From contig NZ_JBHTCX010000017.1 of NCBI RefSeq assembly GCF_042666875.1, forward strand, positions 248,001 through 312,000: 64,000 bases of DNA, in the 5' to 3' direction. The stretch is from Brachybacterium sp042666875. GTDB lineage: Bacteria > Actinomycetota > Actinomycetes > Actinomycetales > Dermabacteraceae. The notes beneath the pieces are model-generated. The model made no database searches. It was not told where the DNA came from and worked only from the letters and a program-made list of their open reading frames with translations. How positions within the stretch are numbered: position 1 is the first letter of the stretch; every line of letters begins with the position of its first letter. This document shows positions 34,762 to 43,480 of this stretch, one piece after another. The position numbers were made by a program, and so were the translations under genes.

Positions 34762-36224
34762 TTCAGGAAGGACGGCAGATCGAGGTCGTCGTCGTCCGAC
34801 GGCGGCTCCTCGATGCGCGGGGGCCGCGCCGGCTCCTCCTGGGTGCGGGGCGCCGACTGCGAGCCGTCCTGACCCTGCTGCGGGGGCTGGGCCTGCTGCT
34901 CCCCGCCGTGGTGACCGGACTGACCGTGCTCCTCCGCCTGGCCGTTCTGACCTGCCTGGCCGCTCTGTCCCGACTGACCGTTCAGGGCGGCCTGACCGTA
35001 CTGGCCGGACTGACCGTTCTGGCCGGTCTGGCCGTACTGCCCCTGAGCGGACCCGGCCTGCTCGGTCGCGGATCCGGCCTGGTCCTGACGGGACGGCGAG
35101 AAGGTCTGCTGCGGCAGCCCCCAGGCACCCGGCGTGGCGGCCGCACCGGCGCCCGCGCCGACAGCGGCCGGCCGCTCCGTGCCCGAGGCCGACGGCTGCG
35201 ACTGCTGTGAGGAGGCACGCGGAGCGGGGATCGGCTCGGAGCGCTGCAGCGGCGGGGTCTCCGCGCGCGGGGCGGGCCCGCCGCCCTCGAAGCCGGCGGC
35301 GATGACGGTCACCCGGACCTCGTCCCCGAGGGCGTCGTCGATGACGGAGCCGAAGATGATGTTCGCGTCGGGATGGGCGGCCTCCTGGACCAGGCGAGCG
35401 GCCTCGGAGACCTCGTACAGCCCGAGGTCGCTGCCGCCCTGGATGGAGAGCAGCACGCCGTAGGCGCCGTCGATCGAAGCCTCCAGCAGCGGGCTGGAGA
35501 CGGCGAGCTCGGCGGCCTGCAGGGCACGGTCGTCCCCGCGGGCCGAGCCGATGCCCATCAGGGCGCTGCCGGCCCCTTGCATGACGGATTTGACGTCGGC
35601 GAAGTCGAGGTTGATCAAGCCCGGCGTGGTGATCAGGTCCGTGATGCCTTGGACACCGGACAAGAGGACCTGGTCCGCCGATTTGAAGGCATCGAGCATC
35701 GAGACCTGCTTGTCCGCGATGGACAGCAGGCGATCGTTGGGGATGACGATGAGGGTGTCGACCTCGGCCTGGAGCGCGTCGATGCCGGACTCCGCCTGCG
35801 TGGAGCGGCGGCGTCCCTCGAAGGTGAAGGGTCGGGTGACGACACCGATCGTCAGCGCGCCGAGGCTGCGGGCGATCTTGGCGACCACCGGGGCGCCACC
35901 GGTGCCGGTGCCGCCGCCCTCACCGGCGGTCACGAAGACCATGTCTGCGCCGCGGAGGACCTCTTCGATCTCCTCGGCGTGGTCCTCGGCGGCGCGCTTG
36001 CCCACCTCGGGGTCGGCGCCGGCACCGAGACCACGGGTGATCTCCTTGCCGACGTCGAGCTTGACGTCCGCGTCCGACATGAGGAGCGCCTGGGCATCGG
36101 TGTTGATCGCGATGAACTCGACGCCCTTCAGGCCGGAGTCGATCATGCGGTTGACAGCGTTGACACCTCCGCCGCCGACGCCGACGACCTTGATGACTGC
36201 TAGGGAGATCTGGGTTCCGGCCAC
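34758..36224 (-). CDS. ftsZ: Cell division GTPase FtsZ
   Basis: A 488-residue tubulin homologue that forms the septal ring. GTP-binding signature GGGTGTGG (104-111), T7 loop NLDFADVKSVM, C-terminal SepF-binding peptide DDDLDLPSFLK. The start is placed at GTG 36224: VAGTQISLAVIKVVG aligns with MAAPQNYLAVIKVIG of Streptomyces FtsZ, and AAGGA lies 7 nt upstream. The frame remains open to an ATG at 36305, which would add 27 unrelated residues. The linker between core and tail is about 160 residues, longer than usual, and from 394 to 440 consists of repeated G-Q-x-G-Q units. No ftsA is present. Confidence 0.95.
   Translation of the reverse strand: MAGTQISLAVIKVVGVGGGGVNAVNRMIDSGLKGVEFIAINTDAQALLMSDADVKLDVGKEITRGLGAGADPEVGKRAAEDHAEEIEEVLRGADMVFVTAGEGGGTGTGGAPVVAKIARSLGALTIGVVTRPFTFEGRRRSTQAESGIDALQAEVDTLIVIPNDRLLSIADKQVSMLDAFKSADQVLLSGVQGITDLITTPGLINLDFADVKSVMQGAGSALMGIGSARGDDRALQAAELAVSSPLLEASIDGAYGVLLSIQGGSDLGLYEVSEAARLVQEAAHPDANIIFGSVIDDALGDEVRVTVIAAGFEGGGPAPRAETPPLQRSEPIPAPRASSQQSQPSASGTERPAAVGAGAGAAATPGAWGLPQQTFSPSRQDQAGSATEQAGSAQGQYGQTGQNGQSGQYGQAALNGQSGQSGQAGQNGQAEEHGQSGHHGGEQQAQPPQQGQDGSQSAPRTQEEPARPPRIEEPPSDDDDLDLPSFLK
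34905..35045 (-). repeat. Degenerate short repeats encoding the FtsZ Gly-Gln linker
   Basis: The DNA is a degenerate minisatellite with 9- or 18-bp units (tgaccgttctggccgg-like on the plus strand) encoding about ten (N/Y/S)GQ(S/T/A)GQ units of the FtsZ linker, residues 394-440. Confidence 0.75.
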
Positions 36225-36303
36225 GTTTGGGTCCTTGCTCTTGTCGTTCACCTGCAGAGAGGGGCCTGCGTCGCATCTGGTCGCCGACTGCCGAAGAACC
36301 CTC

Positions 36304-36379
36304 AACCTCGACTCGAGGTTCGGACTTCGGGGCGCCTCTCCTTTCCTTTGACGCTATGGACGAGGACACGTGCACGCAA
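36304..36379 (-). promoter_or_regulatory. ftsZ promoter and leader hairpin
   Basis: On the minus strand TTGCGT (36374-36379), a 17-bp spacer and TAGCGT (36351-36356) form a good housekeeping promoter in the 243-bp gap between ftsQ and ftsZ. The predicted leader of about 120 nt carries a 7-bp hairpin with a 3-nt loop (36304-36310 with 36314-36320). A private ftsZ promoter is usual in actinobacteria. Confidence 0.6.
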
Positions 36380-36467
36380 ACACCACGGGCGCGTGTCGGC
36401 CGCGGATGGCGGGATGGATCACCGCCCGTGGATCCTCCGGCTCGCAGCGTGGGCCGGCGAGGGCAGA

Positions 36468-37646
36468 TCAGCGCGTGACCGGGGCGACCGGGGAGGAGAC
36501 GTCGATGACGTCGCCCGGCTGGGAGACCAGTGCCTGGACCACATCCACCTTCAGCTCGGAGTCGGCCGCGTCGCCCCACACGACCGTCTTGGTGCCGCCG
36601 TCCTCCAGGGCGAGTTCGAGCGTGACATCGCTGTCGCTGGAGGCGGAGACCTTCTGGACGGACCCGCGCAGCGTCTCCGGCATGGCGGCGAGGACCTCGC
36701 TCATCGCGGCCGTGGCGCCCTCGGGGTCCGAGGAGTTCTCATCGAGCACGAAGGGCACCAGAGTGGCCCCCTCGGCCGCTGCGGCGGGAAGCTCCTGCCC
36801 CTGGGCGTCGAGCACCGCGGTGCTCCCGTCGGTCCGGGTCAGCTGGGCGACCGGGGTGGCCTCGGTGACGGTGACGTGGACGCCGTCGGGCCAGGCACGC
36901 TCGACCTCCGCGGACTCCACTCCCGGGACACCGGCGACGTCCTCGGCGATCTCGGAGCCCGGCAGCAGCAGCACGCTGTCCCCGGTATGGCCCTCGACCG
37001 CTTCGCGCACCTGCTGCTCCTCGACGTAGCCGAGCCCCGCGATGGTGATCTCGCGGACCTGGAGCGAGGGCAGGAACACCGCGGTGGCGAGGCCTGCCAC
37101 GATCAGCAGTGCGAGCGCCGAGACCGTGGCCAGGATCGCCCGGCGGCGGCGGCGCCAGGGACGGCCCGCGACGAGGTCGCGGAAGCGACCGGCGGCCGGG
37201 ACGACGGAGCCGCCCTCCGCGCCATCGCCACCGGCCGTGCCGCGATAGGCATCACCGCGCCGACCGACGCGCCTCGCGCGCGGACCAGCGGTTCCTGTGG
37301 TGCCGGCACTCTCCGGACGGGATGACGCCGAGCGACGCGCCGCGGAGCTGGGACTCGTCGCCGACGGCGCGGGTGACGGGGACTGCGGCGCCGGGCGCCG
37401 GTTCAGTGAGGTCGTGGACGCGACCGGATTCGCGGAGGCGGGCGATGATGCCGAGGCAGCAGAGGTCGCCGAGGATCCCGCGGACGACGAGGGCGAGGAC
37501 CGCTCCCGAGAGGCAGGCGCCGCGGAGCTGGGACTCGTCGCCGACGGTGAGGAGCCGTCCGGTCGCCGGGTCGCGGCGGGGCGGGCCGCGGGGGATGCGG
37601 GCCGGGTCGGCCGGACCGGCCGCGGAGCAGTGGGGCGGCGAGCCAT
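36468..37646 (-). CDS. ftsQ: Cell division protein FtsQ with a long disordered N-terminus
   Basis: A 392-residue bitopic divisome protein. Residues 1-160 are an unusual Ser/Ala/Pro/Arg-rich cytoplasmic region; a basic RPWRRRRR cluster precedes the membrane helix (170-192), then the POTRA domain (197-265, VREITIAGLGYVEEQQVREAVEGHTGDSVL) and the FtsQ/DivIB domain. Typical FtsQ proteins have 20-100 N-terminal residues. ATG 37646 has GGGAGGAG 6 nt upstream and overlaps the murC stop by one base, which fixes the start. A 31-bp perfect direct repeat, 180 bp apart, encodes the same SPSATSPSSAA motif twice in the N-terminal region. Confidence 0.92.
   Translation of the reverse strand: MARRPTAPRPVRPTRPASPAARPAATRRPDGSSPSATSPSSAAPASRERSSPSSSAGSSATSAASASSPASANPVASTTSLNRRPAPQSPSPAPSATSPSSAARRSASSRPESAGTTGTAGPRARRVGRRGDAYRGTAGGDGAEGGSVVPAAGRFRDLVAGRPWRRRRRAILATVSALALLIVAGLATAVFLPSLQVREITIAGLGYVEEQQVREAVEGHTGDSVLLLPGSEIAEDVAGVPGVESAEVERAWPDGVHVTVTEATPVAQLTRTDGSTAVLDAQGQELPAAAAEGATLVPFVLDENSSDPEGATAAMSEVLAAMPETLRGSVQKVSASSDSDVTLELALEDGGTKTVVWGDAADSELKVDVVQALVSQPGDVIDVSSPVAPVTR
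37337..37547 (-). repeat. 31-bp direct repeat 180 bp apart in ftsQ
   Basis: Positions 37337-37367 and 37517-37547 are identical over 31 bp. The distance of 180 bp equals 60 codons, so both copies are read in the same frame and encode the same Ser/Pro/Ala motif. Confidence 0.9.
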
Positions 37647-39244
37647 CACGTCTCCTCCCGTGGCGAATCGAGGGCGGCCATCACGGCAGGCGTGAGCTCG
37701 ACGACGTCTCCCGCGCCGAGCATGAGCAGCAGGTCCCCGGGCCGCGCGACCTCGCGCACGGTCGCGGGGAGCTCGTCGCTCGCCGTCAGCGGCTGCACAC
37801 TCGCGCCGGGGGCGTGGGCGGTGATGGTGCGGGCGTCGATGCCCGGGTCGGGGTCCTCGCGGGCCGCGTAGACGGGCAGCACCCAGGAGCGATCGGCGCC
37901 GCCGAGCACTGCGGCGAAGTCCGCCGCGAAGTCGCGGGTGCGGGAGAAGAGGTGAGGCTGGAACGCGACCAGCACGCGACCGCCGCGCTGCTGCGTCTCG
38001 ACGATGCCCCGGGCGGCCTCGATGGTGGCGGCGACCTCGCGGGGATGGTGGGCGTAGTCGTCGACGACGGTCACTCCCCCGGCCAGGCCCGCGACGTCGA
38101 AGCGCCGCGAGGCCCCCGTGAAGGTGGCCAGGCCTCCCAGCAGCGCGCCGACGTCCGCGTCGGGGACGGCGGCGCTCACGGCCGCCAGGGCCCCGACCGC
38201 GTTGAGGACGTTGTGATGGCCGGCCACCGAGAGCTCGCAGGTGTACCGGTCCGCGGATGTCCCGATCTCGATCTCGGCCCCGGCCGCGCCGCCGCGCTCG
38301 GACAGCACCCGCCAGTCGGCGCCGGGATCGCTGCCGTACGTGGTCACCGGGACGCCGCGAGCCGCGGCCCGCTCCCCCAGCGCGCGGGCGCCGGGATCGT
38401 CGGCACAGACGATAAGGCTGCCACCGGGCACGATCTGCATGGTCAGCGCGTCGAAGGCCGCGGTGAGGGTCTGCTCGTCGCCGTGGAAGTCGAGATGGTC
38501 GGGCTCGAGGTTGGTGACCACCAGGGAGCGCGGCGAGAAGGCGAGGAAGGACCCATCGGACTCGTCGGCCTCGATGACTGCGATGCCACCGCCGGGTCCG
38601 GTCGCGCCGTCGGGCGCGGAGCCGGCGCCGGGCACGGAGCCGGCACCGGGCGTGGAGGCACTGCCAGGCGCGGAGTTGTCGCCGGTGCCGCCGAATCCCG
38701 CATTGCGACCGAGGTCCGGCACGGCCGCGCCGAGTGCCCAGGCGGGATCCTGGCCGGCGCCCCGCAGCGCCATGACGGCCATACCCGTGGTCGACGTCTT
38801 CCCGTGCGTCCCCGCGACGGCGACCAGTTCCCTGCCCGCGAGGAGACCGGCGAGGGCGGCTGCACGGTGGATGACGGGGATGCCGCGCTCGTGCGCGGCG
38901 AGGACCTCGGGATTGTCGGGCCGAACGGCGGTGGAGACCACGACCACGTCGACGTCCTCGGCCAGCAGGGCGGCGTCGAAGCCGATGCCGATGCGGGCCC
39001 CCGCCTCGCGCAGAGGGCCGATGAACTGGCCGTCCTGGGAATCGGAGCCGCTGACCTGCAGACCGGCCTCGAGGGCGAGGCGGCCGACGGCGGACATGCC
39101 GGCGCCTCCGATGCGGACCACGTGCAGGCTGCGGACCGCGCGGTCGGCCGGCCAGCTGGGCTGGGTGATGACGTCCCCGGGGCGCAGGATGGAGCGCGGC
39201 GCCGGGTGATCCCAATGGCCGGGGCGGGCTTCGACGGGGCTCAT
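37646..39244 (-). CDS. murC: UDP-N-acetylmuramate-L-alanine ligase
   Basis: A 532-residue Mur ligase adding L-Ala to UDP-MurNAc. N-terminal UDP-binding Rossmann part VVRIGGAGMSAVGRLALEAG, ATP loop GTHGKTSTT (145-153), EADESDGSFL (about 225-234), NLEPDHLDFHG and C-terminal DDYAHHPREVAATIEAAR. A Gly/Ala/Pro/Ser-rich insertion (about 184-220), encoded by 18-bp tandem repeats, interrupts the central domain just before EADESD; the usual MurC has only a short loop there. The insertion could project from the surface without harming the fold. It overlaps ftsQ by one base and follows murG after 35 bp. Confidence 0.95.
   Translation of the reverse strand: MSPVEARPGHWDHPAPRSILRPGDVITQPSWPADRAVRSLHVVRIGGAGMSAVGRLALEAGLQVSGSDSQDGQFIGPLREAGARIGIGFDAALLAEDVDVVVVSTAVRPDNPEVLAAHERGIPVIHRAAALAGLLAGRELVAVAGTHGKTSTTGMAVMALRGAGQDPAWALGAAVPDLGRNAGFGGTGDNSAPGSASTPGAGSVPGAGSAPDGATGPGGGIAVIEADESDGSFLAFSPRSLVVTNLEPDHLDFHGDEQTLTAAFDALTMQIVPGGSLIVCADDPGARALGERAAARGVPVTTYGSDPGADWRVLSERGGAAGAEIEIGTSADRYTCELSVAGHHNVLNAVGALAAVSAAVPDADVGALLGGLATFTGASRRFDVAGLAGGVTVVDDYAHHPREVAATIEAARGIVETQQRGGRVLVAFQPHLFSRTRDFAADFAAVLGGADRSWVLPVYAAREDPDPGIDARTITAHAPGASVQPLTASDELPATVREVARPGDLLLMLGAGDVVELTPAVMAALDSPREET
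38612..38683 (-). repeat. 18-bp tandem repeat, four copies, in murC
   Basis: Four consecutive 18-bp units (38612, 38630, 38648, 38666) of the form GGGC-x-CGGAGCCGGC-x-CC, increasingly diverged from left to right. They encode the Gly-Ala-Gly-Ser-x-Pro units of the MurC insertion. Confidence 0.85.
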
Positions 39245-39279
39245 GTGGTCACCGTAGCCGGGCGGTGGGCGCGACCGGC

Positions 39280-40371
39280 TCAGGCTCGGCGTGCGACGCC
39301 GGTCACGACGTCGGCCATGACCTCGGCGGCGTCGGTGATGCCGAAGGCGCGGGCGGCGTCGGCCATGGTCCTCAGGCGCTCGGGGTCCTGGAGGAGCGGG
39401 AGGACGTGGTGGCGCAGATGGGCGGCATCGAGGTCCGCGTCCTCGACCATGAGGGCGCCGCCGGCGGCCACCACGTCGCGGCCGTTCAGGGCCTGCTCGC
39501 CGTTGCCGATCGGCAGCGGGACCAGGACCGAGGGCAGGCCGATCGCCGTGAGCTCGCAGACCGTGCCGGCTCCGGAGCGGGTCAGCGCGAGGTCAGCGGC
39601 GGCGTAGGCGTCCTCCATCGCGGTGACGTACTCGACGACCCGGTGGCCGGGTCGTCCGGTGAGGCCGTCGGCCTTGCCCCGGCCGGTGATGTGGAGGATC
39701 TGGGTGCCGGCGGCGATGAAGGAGTCTGCGGCCTCGGCCACGGCACGGTTGAGGCGTTGGGCGCCGAGGGAGCCGCCGGTGGCCAGCAGGACCGGCGCCG
39801 AGGGGTCGAGGTCCAGCGCCCGGCGCGCTTCGTCGCGGCGCGCGGCCCGGTCGAGGTGGGCGATGCCCTCCCGCATCGGCATGCCGATGTGGCGGGCTCC
39901 GGGAAGCTTGGTGCCCTCGAGGGCGGTGAGCACGGCGGCGGCGCGGCGGGCTCCGAGCCGGTTGGCCAGGCCGGGGCGCCGGTTGGCCTCGTGCAGGACG
40001 ACGGGCAGGCCCGCGGAGGCGGCGGCAAGGTAGGCGGGCGGACAGACGTAGCCGCCGAATCCGGCGACCACGTCGATCCGGCGCTCGCGCAGGAGCGTGC
40101 GGACCTCGCGCAATGTGCGTGTGAAGCGGGCGGGGAAGCGCAGTGCGGCGCCGTCGGGGCGCCGCGGGAACGGCACCTTGTCGATGGTCGCCAGCTCGTA
40201 GCCGGCGGCAGGGACCAGATCGGTCTCGAGGCCGTCCGGAGTGCCGAGCACGAGCACCTCGGCATCCGGGGTGCGCCGGCTGATCTGGGCGGCGGTGGCG
40301 AGCAGCGGGGAGACGTGGCCTGCGCTGCCGCCGCCGGCGAGCAGGATGCGGACGGGAGCGGGCGCGGTCAT
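39280..40371 (-). CDS. murG: Lipid I to lipid II GlcNAc transferase MurG
   Basis: A 363-residue peripheral membrane glycosyltransferase (GT28) that adds GlcNAc to lipid I. N-terminal LLAGGGSAGHVSPLLA (Gly-rich lipid I-binding loop), GFGGYVCPPAYLAA, HEANRRPGLANR, and in the C-terminal domain GGSLGAQRLN, LTRSGAGTVCELTAIGLPSVLVPLP (UDP-GlcNAc binding). ATG 40371 with GGAGGA 5 nt upstream overlaps the ftsW stop by 4 nt; the longer open frame upstream belongs to no protein. Confidence 0.95.
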   Translation of the reverse strand: MTAPAPVRILLAGGGSAGHVSPLLATAAQISRRTPDAEVLVLGTPDGLETDLVPAAGYELATIDKVPFPRRPDGAALRFPARFTRTLREVRTLLRERRIDVVAGFGGYVCPPAYLAAASAGLPVVLHEANRRPGLANRLGARRAAAVLTALEGTKLPGARHIGMPMREGIAHLDRAARRDEARRALDLDPSAPVLLATGGSLGAQRLNRAVAEAADSFIAAGTQILHITGRGKADGLTGRPGHRVVEYVTAMEDAYAAADLALTRSGAGTVCELTAIGLPSVLVPLPIGNGEQALNGRDVVAAGGALMVEDADLDAAHLRHHVLPLLQDPERLRTMADAARAFGITDAAEVMADVVTGVARRA

Positions 40372-41960
40372 CGTGTCCTCCGTGAGGACGGCGCAGACTT
40401 CCGCGACGCCCGGGACTGGCGGGACCCGGTGGAGTTCCGGCTGCCCGCGGCGTTGTGCGTGCCGGCGGGCTTCCGGGAGCCGCCGGTCCCGGAGGGTCCG
40501 CCGGACGTCCGGGTACCGCCGGGCTTCGAGGACCCCGAGGGGCCCGAGGGTCCTGCCGTCGAGGTCTTCGACGATGTCGAGCTCCGCCCGGTCTTGGCCC
40601 GGCCGCGGCGCGGGCGCGCGTCGGACTTCCCGGCGGCGTCGCGCGGTGCGGGCAGCACGCTGATGGAACGGCGCACCGCCCCCATGCGCGCGCCGATCGC
40701 CTCGCGGGCGCCGGGCTCCCGGCGGGCGAAGGAGATGAGTACTCCCAGTGCCGCCATGGAGGCGAGCAGGGCCGAACCGCCCGAGGAGATGAAGGGCAGC
40801 GGCACACCGATCACGGGCAGCAGGCCGGTGACCACCATCATGTTCACGAAGGCCTGGCCCAGCAGCCAGGCGCTGATGCCGGCGATGGTGATCTGGGTGA
40901 AGTGGTCCTCGATCCGCGTGATCATGCGGAACATGATCAGGGCGAGCACGGCGAACAGGGCGAGCACGCCGAGGGTGCCGAGCAGTCCCAGCTCCTCGCC
41001 GATGATCGCGAAGATGTAGTCGTCCTCGGCCGCCGGCAGCCGGCCCCATTTCATGCGGGACTCGCCGAGCCCGACGCCCCACCAGCCGCCCTCGGCCAGG
41101 CCCATCAGACCCTGCTCGGCCTGATAGCAGGAGTCGCCCTCGCAGGTGCCATGGAGCCAGTTGCCGATGCGGGCCATACGGTTCGCGCTGGTGATGGTCA
41201 GGGCGATCACGCCTGCCAGGCCCGCGGCGCCGACGGCCAGGAACCACCGTCGTGGCACGCCGGCCACCCACACGGCCCCGGCGACGAGCAGACACATCAC
41301 CATCGCGGTGCCGAGATCATGACCGAGGACGACCAGGCCCAGCGCGGCGACGATGCCGGGGACCAGCGGGAACAGCATGTGTCCGGGCCGGTGGAGCAGG
41401 GGGCGCTTGGTCGCGAGCAGGGCTCCCAGCCATACGGCGAGGGCGAGCTTGAGGAACTCCGAGGGCTGGAGGGTCTGGCCGCCGATGCTGATCCAGTTGC
41501 GGTTGCCGTCGACCTCCACCCCGAGACCGGGGACGTGGACGAGGCACTGCAGCGCCAGCCCGAGGCCGAGCAGCGGCCAGGCGGCCTTGCGGTAGAACCC
41601 GGTCGGGAGGCAGGCGGCGACGACGAGCAGGACCAGCCCCATCGCCGCGAAGGTGCCCTGCCGGAACAGCCCGGCGAACCCCGAGTTGCCCCGCGAGATG
41701 TTCAGGACCGCGCTCGAGGACAGGACCATCACCAGGCCCACGCCGATCAGCAGGGTCCCGACGATGATGAGTCCGTAGAAGTCCAGGGCCGGGGACCGCA
41801 GCCAGGAGCAGACGCCGTCACGCACGCGGGTCCCGATGTTCCCCAGCGGCTGGTCCTCGTCGGGACGGACGACAACGGCGGACCGGCGGGAATCCTGCCC
41901 CTGCCGGGTCCGCTGCCCCTGCGGGGTCCGCTGCGTCTGACGGGTCTCGTCGATCGTCAT
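40368..41960 (-). CDS. ftsW: Septal peptidoglycan polymerase FtsW with a long basic tail
   Basis: A 530-residue SEDS glycosyltransferase with about ten membrane helices (56 to 412). It polymerises lipid II together with the transpeptidase FtsI. Conserved parts are NRNWISIGGQTLQPSEFLKLAL and the extracellular loop AEDDYIFAIIGEELG (310-324) with the catalytic Asp, then PFISSGGSALLA. The C-terminal 105 residues are a disordered, strongly basic Ser/Gly/Arg/Lys-rich tail (GPSGPSGSSKPGG-like), much longer than in most homologues. An N-terminal about 50-residue Gln/Arg-rich cytoplasmic part is also present. It overlaps murD and murG by 4 nt each. Confidence 0.94.
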   Translation of the reverse strand: MTIDETRQTQRTPQGQRTRQGQDSRRSAVVVRPDEDQPLGNIGTRVRDGVCSWLRSPALDFYGLIIVGTLLIGVGLVMVLSSSAVLNISRGNSGFAGLFRQGTFAAMGLVLLVVAACLPTGFYRKAAWPLLGLGLALQCLVHVPGLGVEVDGNRNWISIGGQTLQPSEFLKLALAVWLGALLATKRPLLHRPGHMLFPLVPGIVAALGLVVLGHDLGTAMVMCLLVAGAVWVAGVPRRWFLAVGAAGLAGVIALTITSANRMARIGNWLHGTCEGDSCYQAEQGLMGLAEGGWWGVGLGESRMKWGRLPAAEDDYIFAIIGEELGLLGTLGVLALFAVLALIMFRMITRIEDHFTQITIAGISAWLLGQAFVNMMVVTGLLPVIGVPLPFISSGGSALLASMAALGVLISFARREPGAREAIGARMGAVRRSISVLPAPRDAAGKSDARPRRGRAKTGRSSTSSKTSTAGPSGPSGSSKPGGTRTSGGPSGTGGSRKPAGTHNAAGSRNSTGSRQSRASRKSAPSSRRTR

Positions 41961-43480
41961 GCGCTCGCTCCTGGCAGTCGGGATACGGCCGCCGCGAACA
42001 GATCCCCCCGCTCCGCGTAGTCACGGAACTGGTCGATGGACGCGGCGGCCGGTGCCAGCAGCACCACGTCCCCTGCGGTGGCGAGGGATCTCGCGGCCTG
42101 GACCGCATCCTCCATGAGCCGGGTGCGCCCGGCGGCATCGTCAGTGTCACCCGGATCGATGCGCCGCACGGGGACGTCGGGGGCGTGTCGCTGCAGTGCC
42201 GCGGTGAACGGCGCCTCGTCGCGTCCCAGCAGGACGACCCCGGTCAGCCGATCGCGGGCGGAGGCGACCAGCTCGCTGAGGTCCGCGCCCTTGGTGTCAC
42301 CTCCGGCGATCCACACGATGCGCTCGGCCGCACGGAGCGAGGCGGCCGCGGCGGCCGGGTTGGTGGCCTTGGTGTCGTCGACGAAGGTGATGCCGTCCAC
42401 CGTCGCGATCTGCTCCGCCCGGTGGCCGCCCATCCGGTAGGCGCGCAGTCCGTCGCGGACCGCTGGGGCCGGGACGCCGTAGGCACGCGCCAGCGCCGCC
42501 GCGGCCAGCGCGTCGAGCACGACGTGGGGGCCTGCCCCGTGCGGACCGAGGTGCTCGAGGTCGGCGAGGGTGCCGATCTCGGCCGCGGCGCTGCGACGCT
42601 CGGCGAGGAAGGCGCGGTCGACCAGGACCCCGTCGACCACGCCCAGTTCGGACAGGCCCGGTGAGCCCAGTGTCAGGCCGACGGCCCGGGCGCCCTCGAC
42701 GACGTCGGCGTCCTCGACCAGGCGCAGGGTGGTCTCGTCGGCGACGGTGTAGATGCAGGCGGTGCGCACGCCCTCGTAGATCCTGCCCTTGGCGCGCGCG
42801 TACTCCTGGGCTCCGCCGTGCCAGTCGAGGTGGTCGGCGCTGACGTTCAGCACCGCGGCGGCCTCGCAGTCCAGGTGTTCGGTCCAGTGCAGTTGGAAGC
42901 TGGACAGCTCGATCGCCAGCACGTCGAAGCCCTCGGGGTCCAGCGCCGCCTCGATGACGGGCAGCCCCACGTTGCCGCAGGCTACTGCTCGCAGGCCCGC
43001 ATGCTGCAGGATCGATTCGAGCATGGTGACCGTCGTGGTCTTGCCGTTGGTGCCGGTGACCCCCAGCCAGGCGGGCCCGTCGGGCGCCTGCATCCGGCGG
43101 GCCAGTTCGACCTCGCTCCACACCGGGATCCCGGCTTCTGCCGCCTCGGTCAGCAGCGGCTGATCGGGGCGCCATCCCGGCGAGGTCACCACCACGTCGA
43201 TCTCGCGGTCGCGGGGAAGGGCGAGGGTGTGCTCCCGGCCGAGGCGGACCTCGACCCCGAGCACCTCGAGGATCTGGGCCCGCTCGCGGATCGCGGGGGT
43301 CTCGGAGCCGTCGACGACGAGCACCCGGGCACCGCGCTGCATGGTCTGGTCCGCGACGGCGTAGCCGGAGACGCCGAAGCCGGTGACCAGGATCCGCAGT
43401 CCCGACACGTCGAGCCCGGGCCAGGGCCGGTCCTCGACGGCGCGAGGCCGGCCGGCAGGCCCCGTCGCGGTCGCGGTCAT
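41957..43480 (-). CDS. murD: UDP-N-acetylmuramoyl-L-alanine-D-glutamate ligase
   Basis: A 507-residue Mur ligase adding D-Glu. N-terminal ILVTGFGVSGYAVAD, ATP loop GVTGTNGKTTT (140-150), ELSSFQLHWTEHLDCEAAAVLNVSADHLDWHG, and C-terminal FVDDTKATNP plus RIVWIAGGDTKGAD. The start at 43480 overlaps the mraY stop by 4 nt; the N-terminal 25 residues are an actinobacterial extension. Its stop overlaps ftsW. Confidence 0.95.
   Translation of the reverse strand: MTATATGPAGRPRAVEDRPWPGLDVSGLRILVTGFGVSGYAVADQTMQRGARVLVVDGSETPAIRERAQILEVLGVEVRLGREHTLALPRDREIDVVVTSPGWRPDQPLLTEAAEAGIPVWSEVELARRMQAPDGPAWLGVTGTNGKTTTVTMLESILQHAGLRAVACGNVGLPVIEAALDPEGFDVLAIELSSFQLHWTEHLDCEAAAVLNVSADHLDWHGGAQEYARAKGRIYEGVRTACIYTVADETTLRLVEDADVVEGARAVGLTLGSPGLSELGVVDGVLVDRAFLAERRSAAAEIGTLADLEHLGPHGAGPHVVLDALAAAALARAYGVPAPAVRDGLRAYRMGGHRAEQIATVDGITFVDDTKATNPAAAAASLRAAERIVWIAGGDTKGADLSELVASARDRLTGVVLLGRDEAPFTAALQRHAPDVPVRRIDPGDTDDAAGRTRLMEDAVQAARSLATAGDVVLLAPAAASIDQFRDYAERGDLFAAAVSRLPGASA

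Noticed and set aside
37646..39215. Upstream continuation of the ftsQ frame through murC (915 codons in total)
   Set aside because: The extra part is the alternate frame of murC. The ATG at 37646 has a strong ribosome binding site and forms the usual one-base overlap with murC.
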